A program made the translations under genes and the position numbers. DNA of 64,000 nt, from assembly GCF_012516495.1 (NCBI RefSeq), contig NZ_CP051214.1, positions 310,001 through 374,000 of the forward strand, in the 5' to 3' direction. A model generated the notes under the pieces. The model had not been told where the DNA came from. It searched no databases and was given only the letters and a program-made list of their open reading frames with translations. Shown here one piece after another: positions 1-10,758 of this stretch. This DNA is from Mycoplasma sp. 1654_15 (GTDB taxonomy: Bacteria; Bacillota_I; Bacilli_A; Mycoplasmatales; Metamycoplasmataceae). Position 1 is the stretch's first letter. Each line of letters begins with the position of its first letter.

Positions 1-1244
1 TTTTAGTAGATAAAGAAGGAAACAAAATAGATACAGACAAAGATGGAATTGCTGATCGTTTTTGAGAATTTTTTATCCCATATTACACACAAGATAAAGT
101 AATTGCTTACACAATAGGTGATTACGAAAAAAATAATAAAGTTTATGACATAAAACCTGAGCTTGCAAAAAATCAAAAATATAAAGAAAATAAAGAACAG
201 ATTCAAGACAAAGGAATTGAATTTTTAGATCAGTCAGTTGCAGGAATTGGAAAAACTCTAAGAGAATATGGTTATAAATATTTCGAATGAACAGAAGCTA
301 TGAGAGATAATTTATTATTAGGTTCAGAAAAAGTAGGAAATTATTCTGGGGTAGTTACTAAAGATAATTACAAACAACAAATTGATGGATTTGTAAGTTA
401 CATTAAAGATATTACTGGCAAAGACTTTGAAGACTTAAAGTTTAATTACTACAATTCTTCAGGACTTGAATTAGCAACAACTTTAATTGATATTGAAAAA
501 AAACCAGAAGTTGGTTTTATATATAATGGAGATGCGTTGGATGCTCATTATAGTCAAGATAATTTTGAATGACTTGAAGATGGAAAAACTTTAAACATTA
601 TTAGACCTAAAAACAATCTAACATTATTAGATGGTTGAATAATATTAAAAGATGTAGAAACAAATGTAGTAAATCAACTATATAAAACTTTATACAACTC
701 AGTTTACAAAGGTGAAGATTATTCAAAAGACCAAATGCTACAAATGTCTTTAGAAAAAACAAAATATAAAGATGAAAATGACAATAAATTCAAATATGGT
801 TATGTTTTAAATTTTGAGAACTTACCTAATTTGGCAAATTTTGACTTTATTAACTATACACCTTCATTTATAAATACTTTTGAGTTTTTTAAAAAGACTT
901 ATTTTAATGATGAAGTAGAGACTATTAAACTTTTAGATGAAAATGATAATCCTACACAAGAAGAAGGATTTTTGATTAAAGATGAAAATGGAATTGTTCA
1001 AGCCACAGAACAAGATCCAACATTAACTTTTGATCAATTAGTTGCAAAAGCAGAAGAAAGATCTTCATTATTCGGATTAAATATTTACCTTTCACAGCAA
1101 CCAAAACAAACAGTTTTTGGTCAGAGACCTGAAGATTTTCCTGAAGACCCAACTTTTGACATTCACTATTCTTTTATAGCTCCAGTTGACGAAAATCTAG
1201 ATTCTAATATTAGAACTTATTACAATATGAAAACAAAATCTTAA
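1..1244 (+). CDS. potD: Spermidine/putrescine ABC transporter substrate-binding protein, C-terminal part
   Basis: The frame is open from the left edge (codons from base 3) to TAA at 1244, with several TGA-Trp codons, so the start lies outside the window. The visible part has features of the PotD family: a WEFFIPYYTQDKVIAY stretch, a YNGDALDAHYS motif, and a downstream N-N-L-T-L-L-D-G-W segment. PotD binds polyamines outside the membrane and passes them to the PotABC transporter; in many mycoplasmas this domain is fused behind PotC, which cannot be checked here. No terminator separates it from secG. The family call is from remembered motifs, so it is moderate. Confidence 0.65.
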
Positions 1245-1286
1245 TTTTTATATATAATTAAATATAAAATTTAAATTAAGGAAAAA

Positions 1287-1520
1287 ATGTTAAAAGAAAT
1301 ATTGTTAGGCATAATTATCATCTTTTCAGTTTGTATAATGATACTCTCATTATTAATGTCTCCACATTCAAACTCATTTTCAGGAGCTCTTGTTGGATCT
1401 AGTGATCTAGATTTATTTAAGGTTTCAAAAGAAAGAGGCTTTAGAAAATTTACCAAATGAGCAATGTTTATTTGTGGTTTGCTATTTTTAACACTTGCTT
1501 TAATTATTAGATTATTATAA
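1287..1520 (+). CDS. secG: Protein translocase subunit SecG
   Basis: This is a 77-residue protein with two hydrophobic helices (about residues 4-24 and 57-76) flanking a short polar loop, the SecG layout. The loop has the SNSFSGALVGSSDLDLF pattern; SecG proteins carry a Gly/Ser-rich loop at this place. TAAGGA lies just upstream of the ATG. SecG joins SecYE in the membrane and helps protein export. It sits 27 bp ahead of rnr, a common secG-rnr pairing in Firmicutes and mollicutes. One Trp is TGA. Confidence 0.85.
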
Positions 1521-1547
1521 AATCCAACTAAATTAGGAAAGTCAAAA

Positions 1548-3647
1548 ATGCAAATTAGTAATGAACAACTGTTTAACTTTTTAAAAAAACCAAGAAGTTT
1601 TATTGAAATTGCAAAAAAATTCAATATTTTTTTTGAAGAAAACCCTCAATTAACAAGCTTTTTATCACATTTAGTAGAATCAAATTTAATCTTTAAAAAC
1701 AATAAAGGACTTTATTTTTGTCCAAATATTTTAAGTTCACATATCGGAATTTTTAGAGCAACCCAAAAAGGTTATGGATTTGTAGAATTAAAAGAAAGCT
1801 CCGATTCTGTTTTTATTCCAGCAAAATTTACTGCTTCAGCTCACGATCAAGATGAAGTAAAAATTAATGTTTATCAAGATGAAATTAAAAGTGATAAAAC
1901 TTATGGAGTAGTTACAAAAATAATTACTCGCAAGCTTAAATTTTTAATAGGTAAAGTTATAAAAAATGGTGATTATTTTGATTTTGAACCATATAATAGC
2001 TTGAAAAATGAAGTATTTTTTAGATGAGTTTCTACAAAAGATTTAATTTTAAATGAGTATGTTAAAGTTGAAATTGTAGAATACAGTAAGAATATCTTGA
2101 AAATAGCTTTAGTTAAAAACATTGCCAATGAAAAAGAAAAATTCTGATATTTACAAGTTCCACTAGTTGAATCCGGAGTTGAAATTAATTTTCCAACCGA
2201 CGTAGAACAAGAATTAGCTCAAATTCCAGATTCTATAGCTAAAATAGACGCAGATAGAATTGATTTAAGATCAAATACAATTGTGACTATTGATGGAGAT
2301 GATACAAAAGATTTTGATGATGCAATTTCAGTAGAAAAACTTGCAAATAACAACTACAGATTGGGTGTTCACATAGCAGATGTTAGTTACTATGTAAAAG
2401 AAGATACATTTTTAAATGAAGATGCAGCTACAAGAGGTACTTCAATTTACTTACCGAACATGGTTATTCCGATGCTTCCAGAAAAACTCTCAAATGGAAT
2501 TTGTTCTTTAAATCCAAATGTTGATCGATACACAATTACTATGGAAGCTGAAATTGATTCTCAAGGAAATAATGTTGATGTAAAAATATATCCTTCTGTC
2601 ATAAATTCAAAAGCTAGATTAACATATAATCAAGTTAATAAATACTATAAAAATGAAGAAAATAATTTTACAAATGAAGTAAAAACACTGTTAGATAATG
2701 CTTTAGAATTAGCAAAAATTTTACGAAAATATAAAGAAAATCAAGGTTATGTAAATCTTGATATTGAAGAGACAAAAGTAATTTTAGATGAAGAAGGTTA
2801 TACTAAAGCACTTGAAGTTAAAAAAACAGGAATTTCCGAAGCTTTAATTGAAGATTTTATGGTTAGAGCAAACGAAAATGTTTCTGAATATTTAGCCAAA
2901 AAGAAATTTCCACTAATTTATCGTATTCATGATAAACCCGATGTTGAAAGAATTGAAGAATTTAATCGAGTTTTAAAATCTTTAGGTGTAAATGTTGTCA
3001 TTCCTTATCAATTAAGTTCAAAAACTTTTGCAGATGCAGTAGAAAAAATAAAAGAACAAAGACTTGATAATTTCATTAAAATAATGATTTTAAGAACAAT
3101 GCAAAAAGCAGTTTATTCTCCGATAAATCATGGGCATTTTGGTTTAGCTTCTGAATTTTATAGTCATTTTACAAGTCCAATAAGAAGATATCCTGACCTT
3201 CTTTTACATAGGATAATTAGACATTTTTTATTTGAAAACAAAAAAGATGTGCTTCATTTTGAAAGGATTTTAGAACTTCAGTCAAAAACTACATCTGAGC
3301 TTGAACAGCGAGCACAAACTTTAGAAAGAAAAATAGTTTCAATTAAAAAAACAGAGTTTTTTTCAACTAAAATTGGAGAGAAATTCAATGGACAAATTAC
3401 TTCAATTAAAAAGTTTGGTTTTTTTGTTGAATTAGAAAATAATGTAGATGTTTTAGTTCATATCAGCGACTTACAAACCAATGAAAAAGAAGAGTTTGTT
3501 CTTTCAGATGATGGTTTTACTTTAGCTAATAAATTTTACAAATACCAACTTGGACAACACATTCAAATTGAAATTTTAAATATTGATATTCCTTTTGGTA
3601 AAATTTCAGCAAAAGTAGTGTTAAATGAGCAAACCAACAACAAATAA
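1548..3647 (+). CDS. rnr: Ribonuclease R (3'-5' exoribonuclease)
   Basis: This 699-residue protein has the RNase II/R order: an N-terminal winged-helix-like and cold-shock region, the RNB catalytic domain from about residue 245, and a C-terminal S1 domain (about 610-690). The RNB signature TIDGDDTKDFDDAIS at about 247-261 supplies the metal-binding aspartates. HFTSPIRRYPDLLLHR, also typical of the family, is present. RNase R degrades structured RNA and, in mycoplasmas, is often the only processive 3' exonuclease. It follows secG and is followed after 15 bp by the ABC cluster. Confidence 0.95.
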
Positions 3648-3662
3648 AGAAAGGACAATATA

Positions 3663-4538
3663 GTGGTAAAAGTTTTTTATAAATTTAGTTTAACTTTAAT
3701 GTTTAAGTCTATAAAAGGACTAATGCTGTTGCTCTTACCTTTTTTTCTAATTCTAATTTTGGAAATTTTGTTTATCCAATTAGTCACAACGGGAATTGAA
3801 CCAACAAAAACAGATTCAAGTTCAAATTTTAGCGCTGAATTTCAAGCACAGCTTGCGATACAAAATATTTTTGTAATTCCAATTATTTTAGTCCCTAACA
3901 TATGTTTATTACATTTATTTTTATGAATTATTTCACAATTTAAAAGAAATTCTTATCTGTACAAATTTTTTATTTATCACTATAAAGATTATAGTTATTT
4001 GTTAGTTTGATTATTTTTCTTCGTAGTTATTTTTATATTCAATTTTGCATTTTTCTCCTTGTTAATAGCCTTTTCTAAAATAAGATCATTTATACCAGTA
4101 AATTTTGTTTACATGTTTGTAACACCATTTTTAATTTCTTTATTTTTTTCACCATTACCTTTAATTTATTTTGTTATCAAAGCAAAAAAATACTGACTTT
4201 TTTTATTAATTTTTTACATTTTATTTTGCGGATTATTTTTAATAGGAATAGCACTAAAAATATTTTTACAAATACAACAATTATTTGGAGATAGATATTC
4301 AAAAAGCACAGACACTTTTTTAAATGTTTTAACTTATTTAGTACCTACTAATTTTTTGGTTAGACCTGTAGAATTGCTTTTTAAAGACACTCAACAAAAT
4401 TCTTATTTTAATTTTTTTAGCCAGCAATGATTTAATTATGTTGATGTAATTGTTTATCCGATAGTATTAGTGAGTTTGAATGTTTGTGTTTTATCTACTA
4501 ATTTAATTAAAGGAGCAAAATGAGTAAAATTCAATTAA
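3663..4538 (+). CDS. Putative ABC transporter membrane subunit
   Basis: This 291-residue protein begins with GTG, behind AAAGGA at the right spacing. It is very hydrophobic, with about six membrane segments (for example near residues 15-37, 75-92, 110-145 and 160-205) and an extracellular loop after the first. It overlaps the following ATPase gene by 19 bp, so the two are translated together and probably form one ABC transporter of the ABC-2/exporter layout. I recognise no substrate. Function rests on context and topology only. Confidence 0.6.
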
Positions 4539-5212
4539 AAGCAGTTAATGTTTCAAAAACATTCAAGAAAAAAATCATTTTTTCAAATGTGAATCTTGAG
4601 ATATATGAAGGTGATTCGATAGCTATTTTAGGAAGAAATGGAAAAGGTAAAACATTGTTGTTAAATATTTTAGCAGGTTCTCAAGAACCAGATAAAGGTT
4701 ATATAGAACTTTTTAACAACGATCCACAACATCCTTGAGATCATATTGGTTATTTAGAACAACAAGGTAAAAGAGTCAATAATATAAAAGTTAAAGATTT
4801 TTTAGCAGTAGTTCAACTCACTTTGCTTACAAAGGAAGCACAAGAAAATTATCAAGATTTAATAGAATTACTTGCAATAGAAAATATTTTTAATACAAAA
4901 ATAGCTAGTTTATCAGGTGGGGAAAAACAAAAATTAGCAATTTTACAATTATTTTTAAATAAACCTAAAATTATTTTTTTAGATGAGTTATATAACAATT
5001 TAGATTATTTTATAAGAGAAAATTTAGTTAAATATATCCTTGAATATAAAGAAAAATATAATGCTACTTTATTATTTGTTTCACACCATAAAGAAGAAAT
5101 TTTAAGATTAGCAACACGAATTTGACTACTAGAAGATAGCTCAATAAAAGTAAATACTAACGATATAGAAGGTTTTTTTAAAGAAGATAATAAAAACAAT
5201 ATTTTTATATAA
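4520..5212 (+). CDS. ABC transporter ATP-binding protein
   Basis: This 230-residue single nucleotide-binding domain has Walker A GRNGKGKT (about residue 38), signature LSGGEKQK, Walker B IIFLDE and the switch histidine in FVSHHKEE. Lysine at the usual Ala/Ser place in Walker A is somewhat unusual. AAAGGAG precedes the ATG. It should energise the membrane subunit just upstream. The gene after it encodes a membrane-anchored extracytoplasmic protein, which may be a third component. Substrate is unknown. Confidence 0.85.
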
Positions 5213-5235
5213 CAAAATTTAAAATAAGGAGTATT

Positions 5236-6093
5236 ATGTTGAAATTATTTAAAAAAATTAAGAAGAAAAACATTCTTATTTTGCTAACTTCTTTTTCTAT
5301 CATTGCTTTATCTTCGTTATCTTTTATAGCTTTAAAAAATAGATCTACAGTTAATTTAGAAACAGAAAATGTAAAAGTTTCAGATATAAGTAAATTTAGT
5401 ATTGGTTATAAAATATCTGAAAATACAAAAAAACATTATTCATCAAATTCAGACCCTAAGGATCAAGATATTCATATTAGTTCAACAGAAATACTTCAAA
5501 AAGAAGCATATAAAATGATAAATGGTGAGTATCCTAAATCAAACGAAGAATTTGCTAAATGAAAAGCTAATTTAAGACAAAGTTATAATACTGATATAGA
5601 TGGAAAAGATACATTTATTATACAGAATCAAGAAACCTGAGATTTATGAAGTCAAATTTATTTTCCAGTTTTAAAAAATATAATTAAAACTCCTGATTCC
5701 TTGGATAAAAAAATTAAAGAAATTTCTGAAAAAATTAAAGCAAGTAATACCCAAAACAAAAGCAGTTCATATTTTGATAAAAAAGATTTACTTATTTATA
5801 CAGGATTTTCTTTTCCATCAAATTGAACTACATTTGATGACTTACCTGATTTTCAAGTTTCAAAAATTAAACTTAATTCTAAAACAGGGAATTTAGAACT
5901 TTCAATTATAACTCCTTCTGATCTTAGAGCAACAATTAGAAGAAGCGCTACTTCTACACAACTTCCTGCTTCATTTATTTTTAACATCTTTGTTTTAGAA
6001 ATAGAAAAACCATCACAAACACAAGGACAAAATCAAAATCTTCCACAAATCAACCAATATACCCGAATAGAACCAGTTTTTGTTGCAATATAA
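5236..6093 (+). CDS. Membrane-anchored extracytoplasmic protein of the ABC cluster (unknown)
   Basis: This 285-residue protein has a basic N terminus and one hydrophobic segment (about residues 14-33), then a polar domain with many Lys, Ser and Asn. There is no cysteine after the hydrophobic segment, so it is an uncleaved anchor or signal peptide rather than a lipoprotein. A good GGAG box precedes the ATG. It lies 23 bp after the ATPase gene and before a strong terminator, so it is the last gene of the transporter operon. I do not recognise the family. Confidence 0.7.
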
Positions 6094-6119
6094 TTTACTT
6101 CTTTGCTACATAAATATTA

Positions 6120-6150
6120 AAATTTCCTTCAAAATGAAGGAAATTTTTTT
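6120..6150 (+). terminator. Intrinsic terminator after the ABC cluster
   Basis: An 11-bp perfect stem (AAATTTCCTTC with GAAGGAAATTT), 5-nt loop and a T tract follow 26 bp after the last gene. Confidence 0.85.
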
Positions 6151-6243
6151 AATTTCTTTTTGGATTTTTACCAAAATGAAATTAAAAATTTTTCAATAAT
6201 ATTCCGAAATTTTCTAACTTTTAATTATCTTTTTAAAATGTAA

Positions 6244-6249
6244 TATAAT
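6244..6249 (+). promoter_or_regulatory. Promoter -10 box of the ula operon
   Basis: A perfect TATAAT lies 60 bp before the lactonase ATG and after the preceding terminator. No good -35 box is seen, as is common in mollicutes. It would give a leader of about 50 nt holding the inverted repeat at 6269-6299. Confidence 0.55.
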
Positions 6250-6268
6250 ACAAATATTTAAATAAAAA

Positions 6269-6299
6269 TTTTCTACACAAAAGCTTTTAAAGTAGAAAA
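6269..6299 (+). promoter_or_regulatory. Inverted repeat in the ula operon leader
   Basis: TTTTCTAC (6269-6276) and GTAGAAAA (6292-6299) can pair around an inner AAAAGCTTTT palindrome. It sits between the predicted start of transcription and the ribosome-binding site (AAAGGA near 6301). It could be an operator or an mRNA leader hairpin; no U tract follows, so it is not a terminator. Confidence 0.4.
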
Positions 6300-6309
6300 G
6301 AAAGGAAAA

Positions 6310-7362
6310 ATGAAAAAATTTGCAAGAACAGTTTTAGGTGATATAAATCCTAGCCAATTAGGTGTGGCAGATTGCCATGATCACTTAATTAAAAATTATG
6401 GACCAGAAGCACACGAGCATCCAGATTTCATAATGATGTCTAAAGATGCTGCAGTAAAAGAAATGCTTGAATATGTAGCAAAAGGAGGAAAAACTGTTGT
6501 TACAATGGACCCACCAAATGTAGGTCGTGATGTATACCAAATGTTAGATATAGCGAAAAAATTAGAATCAAAAGCTAACATTATTATGGCAACAGGATTT
6601 CATAAAGCAGCTTTTTATGACAAAGGAGCTTCTTGACTTGCTTTAGCTCCAACAGATAAAATAGTAAAAATGATTGTAGCCGAAATAGAAGAAGGAATGG
6701 ATGAGTACAACTACAGCGGACCTGTTGTTAAAAGATCTAAAGCAAAGGCTGGAATTATTAAAGCAGGAACAGGCTATGCAGCTATTGATCGTTTAGAATT
6801 TAAATCATTAGAAGTTGCTGCTAGATCTTCAATTTTAACCGGAGCTCCAATTTTAGTTCATACTCAATTAGGAACTATGGCTTATGAGGCTGCGCAATAT
6901 TTAATTGATTTTGGTGTAAATCCAAGAAAAATTCAACTTTCACACTTAAATAAAAATCCTGATAAATTCTATTATGAAAAAATCATAAAAGAACTAGGTG
7001 TTAGTCTATGTTTTGATGGACCAGATAGAGTTAAGTACTATACAGATTCTACTTTAGCTGAAAACATCAAATACTTAGTAGATAAAGGTTATCAAAAACA
7101 CATTACTTTATCTTTAGATGCAGGTAGAATTTTATACCAAAGACATTATGGAATTGAAAAAGGAAAATTCACTTTTGGACTAGGATATTTATTTGATCGT
7201 TTTATTCCTTTATTAAAACAAGTAGGAGTTTCACAAGAAGCAATTGATGATATGCTAATCAACAATCCACGTGAAATTTTAACCTTTGATGAAAAAAGAG
7301 AATTTAATAAAGATTCTTTACCACAAAGAGTTTTAGATATCAAAAAGACATTTAAAATCTAA
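6310..7362 (+). CDS. Phosphotriesterase-family sugar-phosphate lactonase
   Basis: This 350-residue amidohydrolase-fold protein keeps the full binuclear metal set: His23 and His25 (CHDHL), Lys151 as the bridging lysine (GIIKAG), His184 (LVHTQ), His212 (LSHLN) and Asp270 (SLDAGR). Mollicute members of this COG1735 branch (M. synoviae, M. agalactiae) are known to hydrolyse D-xylono-1,4-lactone-5-phosphate and L-arabino-1,4-lactone-5-phosphate rather than phosphotriesters. Being first in the ula operon, it likely opens the lactone made by PTS uptake, in place of the metallo-beta-lactamase UlaG. The exact substrate here is inferred. Confidence 0.88.
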
Positions 7363-7394
7363 TTTATACAATAAGGAGCTTCATTTTTAAACAA

Positions 7395-9176
7395 ATGAAA
7401 AAGATTAATTTATCCAGCAAGAAAAAGTTTTTAATTGGTTGACTTGCTTTTTTAGTGGCTAATTTAATTATAATTTTAGTAACTTTATTAGTAAAAGCAG
7501 CTAAACCAGCAATAGGCATTGAACCTTGATCATCACAAGCTTGATCTGGTGCTGGACTTTTCTTGATTAAAACAGTTTATGTTTCAAACTTTTTAGCAAT
7601 AACTCCGATTTTATTAGCGACCATAGTTTTTACGGGTTATATGATAATAGGAAGAGGAATCAAGGATTCTTTCCTTGGAGCATTAAAAACAGCTATAGGA
7701 TTTTTACTTCTAGGTATAGGTTCAGGAGCTTTAGTTGGGCTTGCAAAACCAGTATTTGAAGCTGTTAGAAAATTAGGTTCTTCAGCTGAAATTATTCCTT
7801 TAGATCCTTATTTTTCTTTATCACAATCACAAGATTTTTTAGCTCGTATTTCAGAGGTTATTAAACCAGGAATTGATTATTCTTCTTTATTTACTTTTAC
7901 TTTATTAATTGCTTTTATAGTAAACATTATATTTGTAGCAGGAAAAAGATGAACTAATACAAATTCATTAATGATTACAGGGCATATTATGCTTCAACAA
8001 TCAGCTGTTGTTACTTCAGTTTTATATGTTTTATTATTTAGACAAATTCCAATTGTAGATGGCGAACTTTCAGCTGGTTCACAAGCAGGTTTAGTTCTAA
8101 TTTCAGGGCTATTTTTAGGAATTTATTGAGCAACTGCAACTACTGCTACTTTAAAACCGACTAATTTAGTTACTCAAAATGCAGGATTTGCTGTTGGACA
8201 TCAACAAATGCTAGGAATTTTAACTTCATACAAACTAGGAAGATTTTTTGGTAAAAAAGAAGATACAGCCGAAAATAGAAAACTACCTTCATATTTGAAG
8301 ATTTTTGAAGACAATATCTTTACTCAAACTTTAATTATTTTTGTTTTATTTGTTATTTTATTTATTGTTATCATTCAAGGATCAAGCAAGCCAGTTTTAA
8401 ATGAAAATTTAATAGGCTTTACTAAAGATTCAGGACTTTCTTCTTGAAATGGAAACTTATATGGAGGAGCTAACTTCATTTTTAACATTATCGGAGGAGC
8501 ACTTAAAATAGTAGCTGCTTTATTAGTAATAATAACAGGTGTTAGAATGTTCATTACAGAGCTTCAACAATCATTTCATGGAATTAGTGAAAAAATCATT
8601 CCAGGAGCAGTAGTAGCTGTCGATGTGGCAGCAACATACGGGTTTTCAATTAACTCAGTAACATATGGATTTGTTTCAGGAGTAATAGGTCAATTTTTAG
8701 CTGTAGGAATTATGATAGGAGTTTCAGCAATTCCAGGAAATTCCTACTCAAATATAGCAATTCCATTATTTATTACTTTATTTTTTAACTCAGGATCATT
8801 AGGTATTTATGCAAATGCATCAGGAGGTTGAAAAGCCGCAGCTATTGTTCCAGGTTTAATAGGATTTTTAGAAATCATAACAATTTCCTTTGCTACTAAA
8901 TTTTTATCTAATGTAGCCATAGCAGATGGATTAAATAATCCAGTAGCACAAGGTTATATTGGAATGAGTGACTGAAACTTATTCTTTGGATTGCTAATTA
9001 TCATTGGGGCTTATTCAGTACCGGTTGCTTGAATTTTTGTTTTTATAGCAATTACTGCACTTATTTTATTAGCTCAGATTATAGACTCTGGAAATCAAAC
9101 CAAAAAAACTCATTTACAAAAATTATTTAAAATTAAAGTAGATAATTTAGAACAAGCATTTGAACAAAGTGCTTAA
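7395..9176 (+). CDS. ulaA: PTS ascorbate-type transporter, EIIC component
   Basis: This is a polytopic protein of about 593 residues with many Gly-rich membrane helices, in the UlaA/SgaT family. Members with this length, longer than the 465-residue E. coli protein, are normal in mycoplasmas. It transports and hands the sugar acid or lactone to UlaB for phosphorylation. The ribosome-binding site AAGGAG at 7373-7378 lies 16 bp before the chosen ATG, which is long; an in-frame ATT at 7383 would have normal spacing. It is followed by separate EIIB and EIIA genes. Confidence 0.88.
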
Positions 9177-9206
9177 AAAATATTTAGTAATTGTTAAAAT
9201 TATTCT

Positions 9207-9226
9207 AAAACACTATAAAAAAGAAG
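9207..9226 (+). repeat. 20-bp element shared with the ldh upstream region
   Basis: The 20 bases here are identical to 45290-45309. Each copy sits just after a membrane transporter gene and before an enzyme or PTS gene (ulaB here, ldh there) and includes CACTATAAA followed by AAGAAG. It may be a promoter plus Shine-Dalgarno region or an mRNA signal; chance in AT-rich DNA is possible. Confidence 0.4.
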
Positions 9227-9241
9227 GAAAATAAACACAAG

Positions 9242-9532
9242 ATGGCAAATTTAAAAGTAATCGCAGCTTGCGGTAACGGTATGGGAACTTCAATGATTAT
9301 TAAGTTAAAAGTTCAAAAAATTTTAAAAGAATTAAACATTCCAGCAGACGTAGATGCTTTATCTATGGGTCAATCTAAAGGAATGACAAATTCAGTAGAT
9401 ATTATTATTTCTTCCAAACATTTAACTTCAGAATTTGTTCAAAATCAAAGAGCAAAAATTGTTGGAGTTACAAATTTAATGGACGAAAACGAAATTAGAC
9501 AAGCTTTAAAAGAAGCTTTAAACTTAGTATAA
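9242..9532 (+). CDS. ulaB: PTS ascorbate-type EIIB component
   Basis: This 96-residue protein has the EIIB phosphocysteine loop AACGNGMGTS with the reactive Cys10 near the N terminus. It takes the phosphate from UlaC and gives it to the substrate bound by UlaA. The length fits the family. AAGGAAA upstream serves as the ribosome-binding site. ulaC begins 11 bp later. Confidence 0.93.
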   Translation: MANLKVIAACGNGMGTSMIIKLKVQKILKELNIPADVDALSMGQSKGMTNSVDIIISSKHLTSEFVQNQRAKIVGVTNLMDENEIRQALKEALNLV

Positions 9533-9543
9533 TTTGGATAATT

Positions 9544-10014
9544 ATGGATTTATTACAAACATTAAAAAAATTTAATTCAATTAGATTAAACCTAGAAGCA
9601 ACAGATTGAAAAGATGCAATTAGATTATCAGTAGAACCTTTAATTGAAAAACAAGCAGTTACTGAAGATTATTATGATGCAATTATAGAATCTACTATCA
9701 AAAATGGACCTTATTATATAATTGCAAACGATTTAGCTATGCCTCACGCTCAAAGCGATCGTGGAGTAAAAGAAAATTCGTTTTCATTAATTACATTAAA
9801 AAAACCAGTTTTATTTGATGGTGATAATCGTCCAGTTAAAATTTTAATTACATTAGCTGCAACTTCACCTGAAATTCACACTTCGGTTGCGCTTCCACAA
9901 ATTGTTGCTACTTTTGAAGACGAAAATGTAGTAAAACAAATTTTAGATGCTACTAAAGTAGAACAAGTTGTCGATATTATTTCCAAAATAGATTTTAAAA
10001 AATACTTAAGTTAA
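9544..10014 (+). CDS. ulaC: PTS ascorbate-type EIIA component
   Basis: This 156-residue protein of the mannitol/fructose-type EIIA fold carries the phosphohistidine in AMPHAQS (His68). It receives phosphate from HPr and passes it to UlaB Cys10. Two further Trp codons are TGA. The gene stands between ulaB and a hairpin that precedes ulaD. Confidence 0.93.
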
Positions 10015-10025
10015 TTTTTTATTTT

Positions 10026-10054
10026 AAACAAGTTGGTGTCGCACCAATTTGTTT
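10026..10054 (+). terminator. Hairpin between ulaC and ulaD (attenuator or internal terminator)
   Basis: A 13-bp stem (AAACAAGTTGGTG with CACCAATTTGTTT, one G-T pair) has a 3-nt loop and is followed by TTATTTTC. It sits between transport and catabolic genes of one operon and could set their expression ratio by partial termination or by stabilising the upstream mRNA. Confidence 0.6.
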
Positions 10055-10080
10055 TATTTTCTTCATTTTGAAAGGAATTT

Positions 10081-10758
10081 ATGCCATTACCATTATTACA
10101 AATCGCTTTAGATAATCTTACAATATCTGAAGCGATTGCTTCTGCAAAGAAAGCAGAAAAATATATTGATATTATCGAAGTAGGAACAATTTTACTAGCT
10201 TCAGAAGGAAAAAAAGCAATTGTTGAACTCAAAAAAGCTTTTCCAGACAAAATTATCATCGCAGATGGAAAAATTGCTGATGCAGGAAAAGTTTTTTCTA
10301 AAATGTTTTTTGAATCAGGTGCTGATTTTACAACTGCTATTTGTGCTGCTGAAACTCCAACTATGCAAGATATTTTAGATTATGCAAAATCTTTAAATCA
10401 AACAAATAAATTTGCAATTAAAAAAGATTTACAAATTGAAATGACTTCCAATTTTTCTTGAGAACAAGTAGAAAAATGAAGACAAATTGGAGTAAAACAA
10501 CTTGTTTGACACCGTTCAAGAGATTTACAAGCAGCAGGTAAATCTTGATCAGAAAAAGATATTGAAATTGTTTCCAAACTTGCTTCAATGGGATTTAAAA
10601 TGACTATAACCGGCGGTGTTGAAGTAAAAGATATTCATTTATTTAAAGATATTCCTGTATATATTTTTATTGCAGGAAGATCGATTAGAGATGCACAAAA
10701 TCCAGAGTTAGCAGCTAAGGAATTTAAAGATGAATTTAAAAAATATTGATGAAAATAA
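10081..10758 (+). CDS. ulaD: 3-keto-L-gulonate-6-phosphate decarboxylase
   Basis: This 225-residue TIM-barrel protein of the orotidine decarboxylase superfamily keeps Glu33 and the Asp62-x-Lys64 pair (IIADGKIADAG), at the same numbers as in E. coli UlaD. It decarboxylates 3-keto-L-gulonate-6-phosphate to L-xylulose-5-phosphate. AAAGGAA precedes the ATG. It overlaps ulaE by 29 bp, so the two are translationally linked. Confidence 0.93.
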
